From positions 20,618,170 through 20,682,169 of the forward strand of contig NW_020312827.1 in NCBI RefSeq assembly GCF_003265705.1: 64,000 nucleotides of DNA. The letters are read 5' to 3'. The notes beneath the pieces were generated by a model. The model had not been told where the DNA came from. It saw only the letters and a program-made list of their open reading frames with translations, and did not search any database. Source of the stretch: Callorhinus ursinus (taxonomy: Eukaryota > Chordata > Mammalia > Carnivora > Otariidae). The translations under genes and the position numbers were made by a program. Shown here in pieces: positions 12,861 through 23,439 of this stretch. The stretch's first letter is position 1, and each line of letters opens with the position of its first letter.

Positions 12861-13310
12861 AGCACTGTGTTCCTTCCCAACTCCTGATTGCAGAACAGCC
12901 AAAGCAAGTGTTTATGTCTTGTAGACATGTGCATACGTCAGAGCAGGGTTGTGCTATCTGTACCTGGTGCAGACTTCTTTCTGCAAGGGGGTCATTGCTG
13001 AGTGTAATTGAGAATAAGAAATAATGCATTGGACATGAAGATTATGCTAACAGGATGGGGGACAGATCCCCCCAAAATGAACAGGCTCCTACCATATTCT
13101 TGGCACTGTGCTGAGAGCTGTGGTCTGAGAGTCTAAGGTGGGTATGAGAGTCAGAGCTGGAGGAGGGGAAGAGTTATGTCCCTGTCTTTTTTTTTTTTCT
13201 AACCCTTAGAGTAAAATGCATAGTATCCACTCAGCTGTAACCCCACCAAAGGAATGTGAGTCTCTCTTCCTCCTCCCTTCTCTCAGGTGGGTGGGGAGGA
13301 AAAAAAAAAA

Positions 13311-13332
13311 GAGTGAGAGAGAGAGAGAGAGG
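13311..13332. repeat. GA dinucleotide tract
   Basis: A run of GA repeats follows an A-rich stretch at 13298-13310. Confidence 0.85.
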
Positions 13333-13975
13333 CAGGAGGATCAGGTCAAAGCATGGGCATCCTGAACCAAAGCTAAGGCCTGGAGTGATGTCTCAAACTA
13401 CAGAGATGCTTCTGCTACCATGTTAATGGGGGAAAGTACCCAGTGGACTAATTTTGAAGGCCTGTGGTTTTTACAGAAAAATAGATTGAGAGAATAAGGT
13501 GGTGTCGATTCACACCATTCCTCAAATGACCTCTTAAATTCTAAGGCAGGGAAAGCTACGTCTAATTAAATGTCCAATGCTTGGTCTAACTTGTATATTA
13601 ATACTACCTCAGATTTGTGATACAATATATTTTGTATATATATATATAGAGAATATGTTGGAGTCCCTTAAGCGATCATATGGGGGTGAAATGTCTGTAC
13701 ATTTAAAAATTATTTCATGGCTGAGATAGTGTAACAAGGTATATACCCTTAGAGAAGACCCACATGTTTTATGGATTTGATTTTATTGATCAGTAAAAAC
13801 AGGGGTTTAAAGGAGCCAATCTCAAAATCTCTGAGCCATGGAACCTCATTTTATTGTTTTGAATGATTATGAGATTTGTTGTAGCTCTGTTTTTACAAGA
13901 CTTTATTATGTCTAGAATGTATAGAAAGGCAAGGTGAGGTTTAGGAACAGAACCCTTAATTACAACATTATTCTT

Positions 13976-14487
13976 TTTTTTTTTATCCCCTATTCTTTTT
14001 TTTGATTATTTTTTTTGATGTAGTGTTCCATGATTCATTGTTTGCGTATAACATACAGTGCTCCATTCAGTACATGCCCTCTTTAATACCCATCACCAGG
14101 CTAACCCATCCCCCCACCCCCCTCCCCTCTAGAACGCTCAGTTTGTTTCTCAAAGTCCATAGTCTCTCATGGTTCGTCTCCCCCTCCGATTCCCCCCCTT
14201 CATTTTTCCCTTCCTACTATCTTCTTCTTCTTTTTTTTTTTTTAACATATAATGTATTATTTGTTTCAGAGGTACNNNNNNNNNNNNNNNNNNNNNNNNN
14301 NNNNNNNNNNNNNNNNNNNNNNNNNNNNNNNNNNNNNNNNNNNNNNNNNNNNNNNNNNNNNNNNNNNNNNNNNNNTTTTTTTTTTTTTTTAAGCATATAA
14401 TGTATTATTTGTTTCAGAGGTACAGGTCTGTGATTTATCAGTCTTACACAATTGACAGTGCTCACCATAGCACATACCCTCCCCAGG
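13976..14487 (-). mobile_element. LINE-1 3'-end insertion (carnivoran), containing an assembly gap
   Basis: A poly-T start is followed by GATGTAGTGTTCCATGATTC and the conserved antisense LINE-1 tail, ending near CACATACCCTCCCCAGG. The target-site duplication ACAACATTATTCTT flanks it at 13962-13975 and 14488-14501. The gap at 14276-14375 lies inside, so the true length is unknown. Confidence 0.9.
14276..14375. other. Assembly gap of 100 N
   Basis: Exactly one hundred N bases, a conventional placeholder for a gap of unknown size. The sequence just left and just right of the gap is nearly the same. Confidence 0.99.
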
Positions 14488-14639
14488 ACAACATTATTCT
14501 TAAGGGGAAAATGGGATCCACTTCATAGTGCCAATCTGAGAAGTATTGTGGCAAAGATCAGGGTTGCTGACATCACGTTTACTTAACTGATACAACTTGA
14601 AGCATTTGTTGTGGACTTGTGTGCTGGATACCACGGTGA

Positions 14640-14925
14640 GATGGCTCTTTCAGTCTGTAAATGGGCTAATAGTAACACCTACCTCACAGGGTTGTCAAGA
14701 GCAAAGTTTAGTCAAAGTAATACAGAGAGGGCATTAAGAAAAGTGCCTGGCACAGAGTAACTGCTCAATGAATGGGGTTCTTCTGGGGTGTCATTGTCAT
14801 CATTGTTATTGATCCTCACAAAAACCTGTGATAATAGGTAGGTTTTAAATCCTTCCTGTCGTAGACATGAGTATACAGTGTGCAGGTTACTACACAGAGC
14901 TGGCAAGGGAGCATCTGGCTCTGAG
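14640..14925. repeat. Two adjacent MIR/L2-like fragments
   Basis: A + oriented part contains CTACCTCACAGGGTTGTCAAG and AAGTGCCTGGCACAGAGTAA. It is followed by a reverse-oriented part with GATCCTCACAAAAACCTGTG. Boundaries are approximate. Confidence 0.55.
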
Positions 14926-15179
14926 TCATGAAGCATACTGTGACCCATACAGGGGTCCCTTTTATAAAGCAGTAATCCCATATTATAGATTGACCTTTTA
15001 TTTTTCTTGGCTCCAGTTTATCAGTAGCAATTCTCTGTGGTGATATGGAAAATTTCAACTATATGAAGATTTTTTTTTAAGTGCCAGATAACACATCACG
15101 GGCCTGCTTTAATCCTAATTATCTTAAAAGTATTCATATATGCTTCATATGCATAAAAATTTCTAAAGCAGATTCCTAA

Positions 15180-15330
15180 GAAATTCCTGACAGTGGTTAC
15201 CTCTGGGGGATGGGACTAGTGTTTACAAAGAACAGGTCGATTTTTACTTTTTATTTTATACCCTTATATACTGTTTGAAATTTTTTGTCATGAATTTTTT
15301 TTATAAATTAAAAAAAAACTTAAAAGATAA
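15180..15330 (+). repeat. Probable LINE tail fragment
   Basis: GACAGTGGTTACCTCTGGGG, then a T-rich section and an A-rich end, resembles a common mammalian interspersed tail. The family is not assigned. Confidence 0.45.
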
Positions 15331-15339
15331 GGAAAGTAT

Positions 15340-15685
15340 CTTAGTCCATTTGGGCTGCTATAACAAAGTACCACAGACTGGGTGGCTTATAAACAACAGA
15401 AATGTATTTCTCATAGCTCTGGAGGCTGGAAGTCTGAGATGGGGTGAGAGCATGGTCGGGTAAGGGTCCTCTTTTGGGAGGAAAACTTGTTATATCCTCA
15501 CACGGTGGAGGGGGCTAGGCAACTGTGTGGAATCCCCTTTAGAAGAGTACCAATCCCATTCATGAGGGTTCCACCCTTGTTATGTAATCATAGGCCCCAC
15601 CTCCTAACACCGCATTGGGCGTTAGGATTCCACATGTGAGTTTTGGAAGGACACAAACATTCAGATTGTAGCAAAGGGGGAGAAA
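15340..15685 (-). mobile_element. ERVL-MaLR LTR (MLT1/MST-like)
   Basis: The antisense LTR is almost full length: TTAGTCCATTTGGGCTGCTA, CACAGACTGGGTGGCTTATA, CCAATCCCATTCATGAGGG and GACACAAACATTCAGATTG appear in order. This is a solitary LTR with no internal region. Confidence 0.85.
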
Positions 15686-16064
15686 AGTACAACAATAACC
15701 CATCTCTAGAACAATGTTTCCCAAACCCAAAAGATCCCCTCCTCCCACTCCAAAAGGCTTTGGGAAAGGAAACAGGGCACACTAGGTCCTGAGCTTGGAG
15801 ACTCACAATATATGTTAGTAAACTAAAGATTGTGAAAAGCCACCATAAAAAAAAGCTATATAGAATATTCTTCTTAACCCTTGTTATACCTATTAACATC
15901 CTGCAGAATCATATTTCGTGGCATATCTGTTTTGGAACTGGTATAAAAACTTAAGAAAAGGCAACCTAGCCTTAGGTCAACTGCAGGTGGAAAAAAGGTG
16001 ACTGGTTCTTCAGGAATTGTGGGTGACATAGCTGGTGGTAGTATGGTTTGATGAGACTGGGTCT

Positions 16065-16260
16065 TCGATTCAGGCAAACCTGGGTCCAAATCCTGGGTCT
16101 TCCATTCCCTAGCTGGCCGAGCCCTCGCCAGGTTACCTAACGTCTGAGTCTCAGTGTGCTCACGGTGAGAGAGGAAGAAGGATACCTCCCTCCTAAAGGC
16201 ATTTCAGGATTAAATGAGAAAAGTACCCGGTCCGTGGTTGGTACTCCTCACCCTTGGCTC
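16065..16260 (+). repeat. MIR-like ancient SINE
   Basis: GGTCCAAATCCTGGGTCTTC, GAGTCTCAGTGTGCTCACGG and GGATTAAATGAGAAAAGTAC follow MIR order. Confidence 0.65.
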
Positions 16261-16950
16261 CATCTCTCCATCTCCTTCTCCTGAAATACAGACAAATTGC
16301 TGAAGGATCCCTCCATTTTTGAAAGTCTTCACTTCAGGATTTAGCAGAGGCCAGGCTATCAGGTAACAAGTTCTTGCATCTTCAATGGGAATCCATTTCT
16401 AAAATCTTGATCTCTGGATACCTATTTCAAGAATGTGTCTCTTATCCAAGGGAAGGTTCACCGACTCTGGGAGACTGTTGAGAATCCTGTTTCTCTAAAA
16501 GTTAGAGCCTAAAAAAGAAATTCATTATCTAAATCACACACCCAGGTTTGCCTTGCTCCAGGCCTTTCCAGGCCCTGCACCAAGGTTGCCCCTTGCTCTC
16601 ATTTCCTGTGCTAGTGTTAATGCTCACACACAGTGGAAACCAGTTTGAGTTGAATTTAAAAGTATGTGCACTAAAGCATTGCCTTTTCAAAGTAACCTTT
16701 GTACAAAGCTCCTGGAATCTAATTACCCAAGTGTTATTTACCTCCCCTAAAATACTTGCGCCTGTGCAGATTGAGTTTAAAGTTCAGGAAGTATTAACAA
16801 AAGGAATCAGAAGCAAGATCTCAGGCACAGCCTCTGAAGAATCTCCCTGTCTGTGCCTGGCCTCTCCCTCCTCCTGGGTGTGCCCGCCTGGGAAGGCCAG
16901 TGAGTAACCTGCACATTTTTTTTTTTTCCATCTTGGCCCTTCCCACCCAG

Positions 16951-17121
16951 ACGAGAGGACGGAGTGGCAGACAGGCAGGCAGTCGGCGGTGAGCCCTGTT
17001 CAAGCATGCACGGAGCATACCTCTACCTGCACCCAGGGCCTGGACCCCTCGCCACCCCTGCCCCACCCCAGGAGGAGTCAGAGCCCCTGCGAGGGTCTGG
17101 AGGGGGCCTCTGCTCCCAATG
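16951..17121 (+). CDS. STON2: Candidate STON2 cassette coding exon (57 codons)
   Basis: A long pyrimidine tract ending in CCCACCCAG precedes this segment and a consensus GTAAGG donor follows it. The length is 171 bp, exactly 57 codons. Read with two bases completing an upstream codon, it has no stop and ends with a single G. The large STON2 exon at 60498 also begins with two bases (AC) completing a codon, so G plus AC gives Asp and the frame runs on. Entry and exit phases match, so it can be included or skipped without a shift. The encoded peptide is rich in Ser, Thr, Pro and Cys and contains the stretch DPSPPLPHPRRSQSP. A second frame is also open but would make TGA at the junction. The human protein I remember lacks this peptide, so it is probably alternative. 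No known domain is seen. It could instead be a decoy exon; transcript data would decide. Confidence 0.6.
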
Positions 17122-18361
17122 GTAAGGGCTGCCAGCAGCAGGAACACTTCATTCATTTCATTTGCTTTGGTGTTGGCTTTTCTTTTCAATTGTGTTTAGA
17201 GGGGAGAGTTTCTGATGGAGTTAAAGGTGTTTTGTTTGGTTGATTGGTTAGTTCTCAGTGGTCCCAAGACAAAGAAATGTCTTCCCCCAGCAGGGTTTAT
17301 TAGAACTTGTAACCTGATAGCCTGGCCTTGAAACAAAACTTAACATACTAATTGCTTCTGGTTAGTACAGTTTACCCTTTGGCCCTCTTAAAAAAAAAAA
17401 ACAAAAAAACTTAAAAAAAGACTATTTACCAGATAGGTTTTGAAGGAGGAAAAGTGCTAAGGATTGTGGCCATTTTAAGTATTGGGCACCTCTGACTAAT
17501 TGAAAAGTAGCTTGTTACTACAGTTTTAAAATAGACCAAGATGACGTTTTGTCTCAAAACGAGCAAACAGAAAACCCTTTTAAAAAGATTTCAGTGTTGG
17601 ACGGAAGATGCTAGCAGAGGGGCTTGAGTAACAGAGTTACAAGATAAGTTGGTCTAATTAAATATATATGAACATGGAAGTATTGAAGCAAATCTGCAGT
17701 GCTCTGGGAAGAAGGGAGTCAGATGTTCGATGTGGGATTCCTGTGGTATTTAAGGGAGAAAACTGAGATCTTTGTATAGTGTGCTGAGACTTCTTTGAGT
17801 GGAGCGTTGGAAGGCAAATGGAGCAGGCTAGGAAGCAGGTTTTCTGTGTGGGGCTGGTGCCAAGGACTTCTCCCTCAATTGCTGTGGGTGAGAGTAATTC
17901 AGAGTAATCAAGTGCTGCATTGTTAACGGGCTTCTGAGTTTCAAATATTTATTCTAAACACAGGCCGTTGATTGCACTGAATGTGAGGGAATAAAGCTGC
18001 TGCCCCTGGTTCCTGGCCTAGCCCAAACTTTAATACCTGGGGAGATTTCAGGAAAAAGGTTGTAGGAAAGATAAAGCTATGTGTAATGTGAATTCGATAC
18101 TACACTATTAGAGTGTATTTGAGATGGCCCTATTCCTTGAACAGCCACGAGGAATTATACTGTGGTTACGTTAGAGTGTGAAGATGCTGAGCTAAGGGCT
18201 TTCATAGGAGATGGTGCAGAAACTGCAATAGAAACTGTCCAAAGCCAAGACACTCCCCTGACACATGTGAAAGTTTGCCTTGTGCCTGGATGTTCCTGCA
18301 AATGCAGCATGGGTTCATCCTTGGCACCACTGTGCGGGCAACGTAAGGATTCTCTAGGAAG

Positions 18362-18549
18362 GAGCGTGGCTCAGATGGTTAAGCGTCTGTCCTCAGCGCA
18401 GGTCATGACCTCCAGGTCCTGGGATCGAGCCCCACATCAGGCTCCCAGCCCAGTGGGAAGTCTGCTTCTCCCTCTCCCTCTGCCTCTCCCCTTGCTTGTG
18501 CTCTCTCTCTCTCTCAAATGAATAAAGTCTTTAAAAAAAAAAAAAAAGA
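18362..18549 (+). mobile_element. Carnivoran SINE, slightly 5'-truncated
   Basis: The body runs from GTGGCTCAGATGGTTAAGCG to CAAATGAATAAAGTCTTT and poly-A. The perfect 15-bp target-site duplication GGATTCTCTAGGAAG is at 18347-18361 and 18550-18564. Confidence 0.95.
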
Positions 18550-18654
18550 GGATTCTCTAGGAAGAGCAGCTGGTACTTCACATAGCTAGATTTTTAGAGC
18601 AGCATTAAAAAGCACTACTAAGCAGTAGTGTGCCAAGAAGGGTATGAAGTTGTG

Positions 18655-18676
18655 GTGTGTGTGTGTGTGTGTGTGT
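18655..18676. repeat. GT dinucleotide microsatellite
   Basis: Uninterrupted GT units follow TTGTGGTGT. Confidence 0.85.
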
Positions 18677-19147
18677 TCAAGTGGGGAGGAGCACAAGGAG
18701 GGTGAAGATCCCCTTCTTAGGCTGCATACCCCTCTTCTGACATTGTCTTTTTCTGAAAAGAAATCAGTAATTCTTCATCGTTGTCACTGTCAATGTTCCT
18801 ATGGTGATAATACCAGTAGCTTACTTTCTTAGAGCTTTGGTTTCCCCTTAGCTAATTAATCCAAAGCATAGTCTGACTGCAGCCCAATCCTCCAGCTCAT
18901 TAAAAGACCATCCGAGAATGCACTTACTTTTATGCCGAGTGAGCAGAAGATGGGGGTGGGCACCCTTGTGATTTCACCTGGAGATGCACAGTTTCTGTTT
19001 TGTGACTCTATTCAGTTGTGATTGAAAAACAAACGGATGCCACTCTGAGCTGCCCATGGAGTGAACAGCACTGGTAGCAGTTCTAGCCTTTGTGAGCGTT
19101 TGCAGTTTGGTTACTACGTGCTCAGGTAGAAAACATCACTATCCCGT

Positions 19148-19326
19148 GGGGTGCCTGGGTGGCACAGTCGGTTAAGCGTCCGACTCTTGGTTTGGGCTCG
19201 GGGTCCTGAGATCGAACCCCGTGTCGGGCTCCGCACCCAGTGGGGAGTCTGCTAGAGATTTTCCCTCTGCCTCTGCCAACTTGTGCTCTCTCTCAAATAA
19301 ATAAATCTTTAAAAAACTAAACAAAA
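19148..19326 (+). mobile_element. Carnivoran SINE, first of a tandem pair
   Basis: The head GGGTGCCTGGGTGGCACAG, internal promoter-like tRNA region and tail AAATAAATAAATCTTTAAAA are complete. The next SINE begins directly after its A-tail. Confidence 0.94.
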
Positions 19327-19534
19327 GGGGCGCCTGGATGGCTCAGTTGGTTAAGTGGCTGCCTTTGGCTCAGGTCATGATCCCAGGGTCCTGGGATCAA
19401 GCCCCGCATCGGGCTCCCTGCTTGGCGGGAAGCCTGCTTCTCCCTCTCTCTCTGCCCCTGCTTGTGTTCCCTCTCTCACTGTGTCTCTCTCTGTCAAATA
19501 AATAAATCTTTAAAAAACAAACAAACAAACAAAA
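19327..19534 (+). mobile_element. Carnivoran SINE, second of a tandem pair
   Basis: The head GGGGCGCCTGGATGGCTCAG follows the tail of the previous SINE without unique sequence. The tail ends in a short (AAAC)n run. TCACTA flanks the pair, suggesting insertion of one SINE into the A-tail of the other. Confidence 0.94.
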
Positions 19535-20515
19535 GCCTCACTAGTGCTACTGCACCTGCTTGTCTCCTGGATCCCGTGCTCAGTGCTCGGGAGTGGAAGA
19601 CCGTCTGGGGAGAATGGGCAGTGTTTCCTCCTATTGATGGCCTGTTTTCAGAACTTTGTAGAGTTTCTTCTCAAACTAAATTAAATGCAGTATCTTCTTG
19701 AATTTGGCTTTTCTGAGGCATCTTCATGGTGAATTTAGCATTTCTTTTCATTTCATTGTGTTTTTCACTCCTCTTGCTTAGCCTTTTGAACAGTGACACC
19801 AAGCAGAGTGAAAACCAAATGGGAACCAAATATGCACTTAAGACAACCTTGTGTGTGAGCAGCTCATGCTTTCTCCTTCCATCCTCCGTGTCGCTTCCGA
19901 AGAGCCTCCAGACACTACCCAGCCCTGGCCACTTCTCTGCCATCCTGTGTTTTCTGGTTACTGGAATTCTTTTCCTTACCAAACCTCACAAGTAGGTATT
20001 TAGAGAAGTTAAGTAGAACTAACCCAAAGGTCATAGTAATTTTTCTAAAAAAAAAAAACAAACAGAAAGCAACACCTTAGTTGTAGGGATACGGTAATAA
20101 CTCCTGCTGCATTCCAGCCAGGCTATGTACATCTTCAGGCGTGGGTCAGGGACACAGTTGTGGATTCAGCCACCGTCCTTTTACTGCACTTCCTAAGTGG
20201 GCACAGTCAAGCACGGCTGAGTGAAGCAGCTGGTGGCTAGAATATAATTAGCCTCAGCCTGTAATCTTCAGTAAGCGCCAGTTTCCTGCTCCTCGGGGCG
20301 CTTTGCAAGCCTAGTGTGTTATCTTTTTCCTGTAATGTTTCTTACACTTTGGTGCTCCTCATGTGAAGGCTGTGGAGTCCTTTGCAGGATGTAGCCTTGG
20401 GGGTCCTTTGGTCACATTTATCTGTGGGCACATCCTATGCCAAAAAGAGACATCGCAGAGAGACTCGCCCTGAACAAGTCCTCATAAGGATGACATGTCA
20501 TCCACATCATCTTTA

Positions 20516-20721
20516 TTTTTTATTTTTTTTAAGATTTTTATTTATTTGAGAGAGAGAGAATGAGAGAGAGAGAGAGAGAGCACATGAGAGGGGGGAGGGT
20601 CAGAGGGAGAAGCAGACTCCCCGTCAAACAGGGAGCCCGATGCGGGACTCGATCCAGGGACTCCAGGACCATGACCTGAGCCAAAGGCAGTCGCCCAACC
20701 GACTGAGCCACCCAGGTGCCC
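20516..20721 (-). mobile_element. Carnivoran SINE
   Basis: Reverse-oriented, with a GA-repeat section and a body close to the copy at 51943. The perfect 15-bp target-site duplication TCCACATCATCTTTA is at 20501-20515 and 20722-20736. Confidence 0.95.
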
Positions 20722-20989
20722 TCCACATCATCTTTAAAAACCTCAAAGGATGATATGAAATAATGATGAGAAGAAATAGATTTCTTTTGCTTTCATTTGA
20801 GACTGAGGTCTTGAGGAATAAGGTATGTGTATGCAGGTAGGAATAGAAATGAGGAATATCAGACAAAAGTTGACCTTGAGAAGTGTATAACTTCTTGAGA
20901 TTAGGTGAAAACTTTGGCCTAGAAATCCTATTTGGCTTAAGGCAAACTTTTCTCCCTTTGGTTGTATAATCGACTTGGAAGCTAGTCTC

Positions 20990-21430
20990 TTGTGATAATG
21001 ACTTTGTAGCTCCCCTTATCAAGAGGTAAAGTCTGTTTATCCAGCCCCTGAATCTGAACGAGGCCCTGTAACTTACTCAGGCCAATAGAATACGCAGGAG
21101 TGAAAGTGTGCATATGTACCAGTCCCCAGTGTAGGTCTTAAGCAGCCTCACACACGTCTACTTGCTCACCTAGAACCTAGCCTGGTCACCCTATAGATGC
21201 TCCTGGACTCAGTTGCTGTGGCCCAGAGACCCTTGTCTCCCTGCTGATGGTGATCTTATACCAGATATGTGAATGAGGATATCCTAGACCAGCCAGCTGA
21301 CCTGATACATGAGCGGGCCCAGCAGAGATCACACAAACTGATCCAGAGACTCAGGAGGAATAATGAGTGCCTATTGTTTTAAGCTACTGAGTTTTGGAAT
21401 GGTTTGTTATGCTAACAACAACTAATGGAT
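20990..21430 (+). mobile_element. Old MaLR/ERVL-type LTR remnant
   Basis: It starts near CCCCTGAATCTGAACGAGG, passes CAGGCCAATAGAATACGCAG, and ends TTGTTTTAAGCTACTGAGTT with GGTTTGTTATGCTAACAAC, a typical MLT1-like 3' end. It is a solitary LTR and diverged. Confidence 0.6.
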
Positions 21431-21618
21431 TCATGTAGTCACCTGGAGATGGTACATCTATGTTCACTTTTTGGTCTGTTAACATCATCACAAATGCTTA
21501 GTGCAGCTCAGCATAAGAAATTCAGTCAATGCTTGGAAGGGTTCTATTAGATAGGGGGGGCATTTCCAGTTCTTGTGATCATTAGCATTACTTTGAGACT
21601 TTTTTAACACCACATGTC

Positions 21619-21815
21619 GGGGTGCCTGGGTGGCTCCATCAGTTAAGCATCTGCCTTCAGCTCAGGTCATGGTTCCAGGGTCCTGGGATCGAGCCCTGCT
21701 TCGGACTCCCTGCTCAGCGGGGAGCCTGCTTCTCCCTCTCCCTCTGCTGCTCCCCCTGCTTGTGTTCCCTCTCTCTCTCTCTCTCAAATAAATAAATCTT
21801 TAAAACAAAAAAACC
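21619..21815 (+). mobile_element. Carnivoran SINE
   Basis: It runs from the full head GGGGTGCCTGGGTGGCTCCA to CAAATAAATAAATCTTTAAA. An imperfect target-site duplication of the AACACAC type flanks it. Confidence 0.93.
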
Positions 21816-22310
21816 CAACACACGTTTGGGCCTTATATCAGATTATTCAACTAAATATCTGTACGTGGGGACTAGGAATCTGTAATTCCGAAAGCTCTAG
21901 TGATTGTCTAGGATTGAAAACCAATAAGCTAGTGATCTTGTTGGTCCCTTCTGTTACTGAAAGATGCCCTGATTGCAGTTCCTCTGTACTTAGGAAAACA
22001 ACACTCCCGTGGTTCAGAGTTCCTTGATATACTTCAAGCCACATAAGTAAACTTTGTCATCAACTTTGACAATCACACTGACCTGATCTTATATGGGGGA
22101 AAATTCACAGGTGCAGACAGATGGCTGCAGTTATCTGTTGTTTACTATTGTATCCCCTGAGATTCACAACGTGGTATAGATTCCATGAGTAAGTCTTTAG
22201 CATTGGGGATGTAATAGGACCCTGCTTTGAGGACCTTATAGTCCAATGGGGAGGAAATATCAGAAATCTTTTACTTGTTACATATTAAGAGAACAAAGCA
22301 AACAAGTTTG

Positions 22311-22506
22311 TTTTTTTTTTTAAAGATTTTATTTATTTGACAGAAAGAGACACAGCAAGAGAGGGAACACAAGCAGGGGGAGTGGGAGAGGGAGAAGCAG
22401 GCTTCCTGCCAAGCAGGGAGCCCCATGAGGGGCTCAGTCCCAAGACCCTGGGATCATGACCTGAGCCAAAGGCAGGCGCTTAACAGCTGAGCCACCCAGG
22501 TCCCCT
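22311..22506 (-). mobile_element. Carnivoran SINE
   Basis: A poly-T start and AAAGATTTTATTTATTTGAC lead to GAGCCACCCAGG at the right end. The target-site duplication GCAAACAAG(G)TTT is at 22298-22310 and 22507-22519. Confidence 0.94.
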
Positions 22507-22609
22507 GCAAACAAGGTTTTGACCCATAGGTGAATTTTTACTATGGTGGGTATATCAGTTGTTGCAACGATGATGTTACATTGCAAACAACACAAAAATC
22601 TCTGTAGCA

Positions 22610-22790
22610 CTTAACGACTGAGCCACCCAGGCACCCCTAGGTCATGATCCCAGGGTCCTGGGTTCAAGCCCCATATCAGGCTCCCTGCTCAGCAGGAAGT
22701 CTGCTTCTCACTCTGTCCCTCTCCGAGCTTGTGTTCCCTCTCTCGCTGTGTCTCTCTCTGTCAGATAAATAAAACCTTAAAAAAAAAAAA
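22610..22790. mobile_element. Carnivoran SINE with inverted head
   Basis: The first 28 bases (22610-22637) are the SINE head in reverse complement (GACTGAGCCACCCAGGCACC). They are joined directly to the + oriented middle and tail starting TAGGTCATGATCCCAGGGTC. One target-site duplication, AAAAATCTCTGTAGCA at 22594-22609 and AAAAATCTCTAGCA ending at 22800, encloses both parts, so this is one insertion with an internal inversion. Confidence 0.85.
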
Positions 22791-23439
22791 ATCTCTAGCA
22801 TACAACGGTATGTTTTTATTAACCCCTTTTGTCTGCAGGTTAGGGTGGGGAGAATCCACTGATCTTGCCTTGGCTTAGCAGGGGGTGGCTTTATTCAACA
22901 TGTCCCTCAACCTTTCCCTGGGATCAGCTATTAGCTTGGGCATATTCTTTTCATGGTGATGGCAGATATTAAAAAAAGGCGTAAGCCACAATGAGCAAGC
23001 TCATTTCAAGCTTCTGGTTATGTCATTAATCTGTTAACATCTGTTGGTCAAAGCAGGTCACATGGCCAAATCCATTTTCAAAGGCCAGGGAAATATAGAT
23101 TTGCAGAGAGAAACTGCAAAGTCAGGATGAAGTCATTTCTTTAGATCACACATTTGCTACCATCATTTCTTTCTCAGGCTACAAGAAAGCAGTTTTCATG
23201 TAGTCGGATCATTTGGGACCTTTTTCTGAATCTTAGCCCAGGGTTGCAGTGGTTAAAAGAGATTTGGGTGAATATCCCTTTCTGATGGCCCATCTCTCCC
23301 TGGATTGCTTGGTGAAAGACCTTTAGCCTGTGCCTCTGGTTAAGATAGGAAACTAGTGTTCTTAAATATGATTGAGCTGCTCAAGTGTTCTCCAGGGCAG
23401 AAACTATGTTTTACAGTGTTACTAAGAATAGCAACAGAG

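Larger units (their letters stand above)
1..16950 (+). other. STON2: STON2 intron (upstream part)
   Basis: No exon with recognisable stonin sequence is seen here; the known N-terminal WVxF segments are absent. The content is old LINE-1, L2, MIR and MaLR fragments, one carnivoran SINE, one LINE-1 tail with an assembly gap, and single-copy sequence. Unlisted stretches such as 160-1140, 7130-8390, 8640-10970 and 11030-11600 show nothing I can assign. That this is STON2 intron is inferred from the missing 5' exons and the downstream exons on the + strand. Confidence 0.7.

Noticed and set aside
14002..14468. Open frames crossing the N gap
   Set aside because: The unknown bases make the frames meaningless and the flanks are LINE-1 tail.
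17006..17121. Alternative start ATG in another frame of the candidate exon (MHGAYLYLHPG)
   Set aside because: It is open to the donor, but joining to the 60498 exon gives TGA at the junction, so it cannot feed into STON2. Kept only as an alternative for a very short peptide.
16821..17189. 122-residue open frame on - strand over the candidate exon
   Set aside because: Antisense shadow of a GC-rich exon; no splice sites in that orientation.
18362..18440. tRNA-like sequence
   Set aside because: It is the tRNA-derived head of the SINE, not a tRNA gene; the same text recurs in all other SINE copies.
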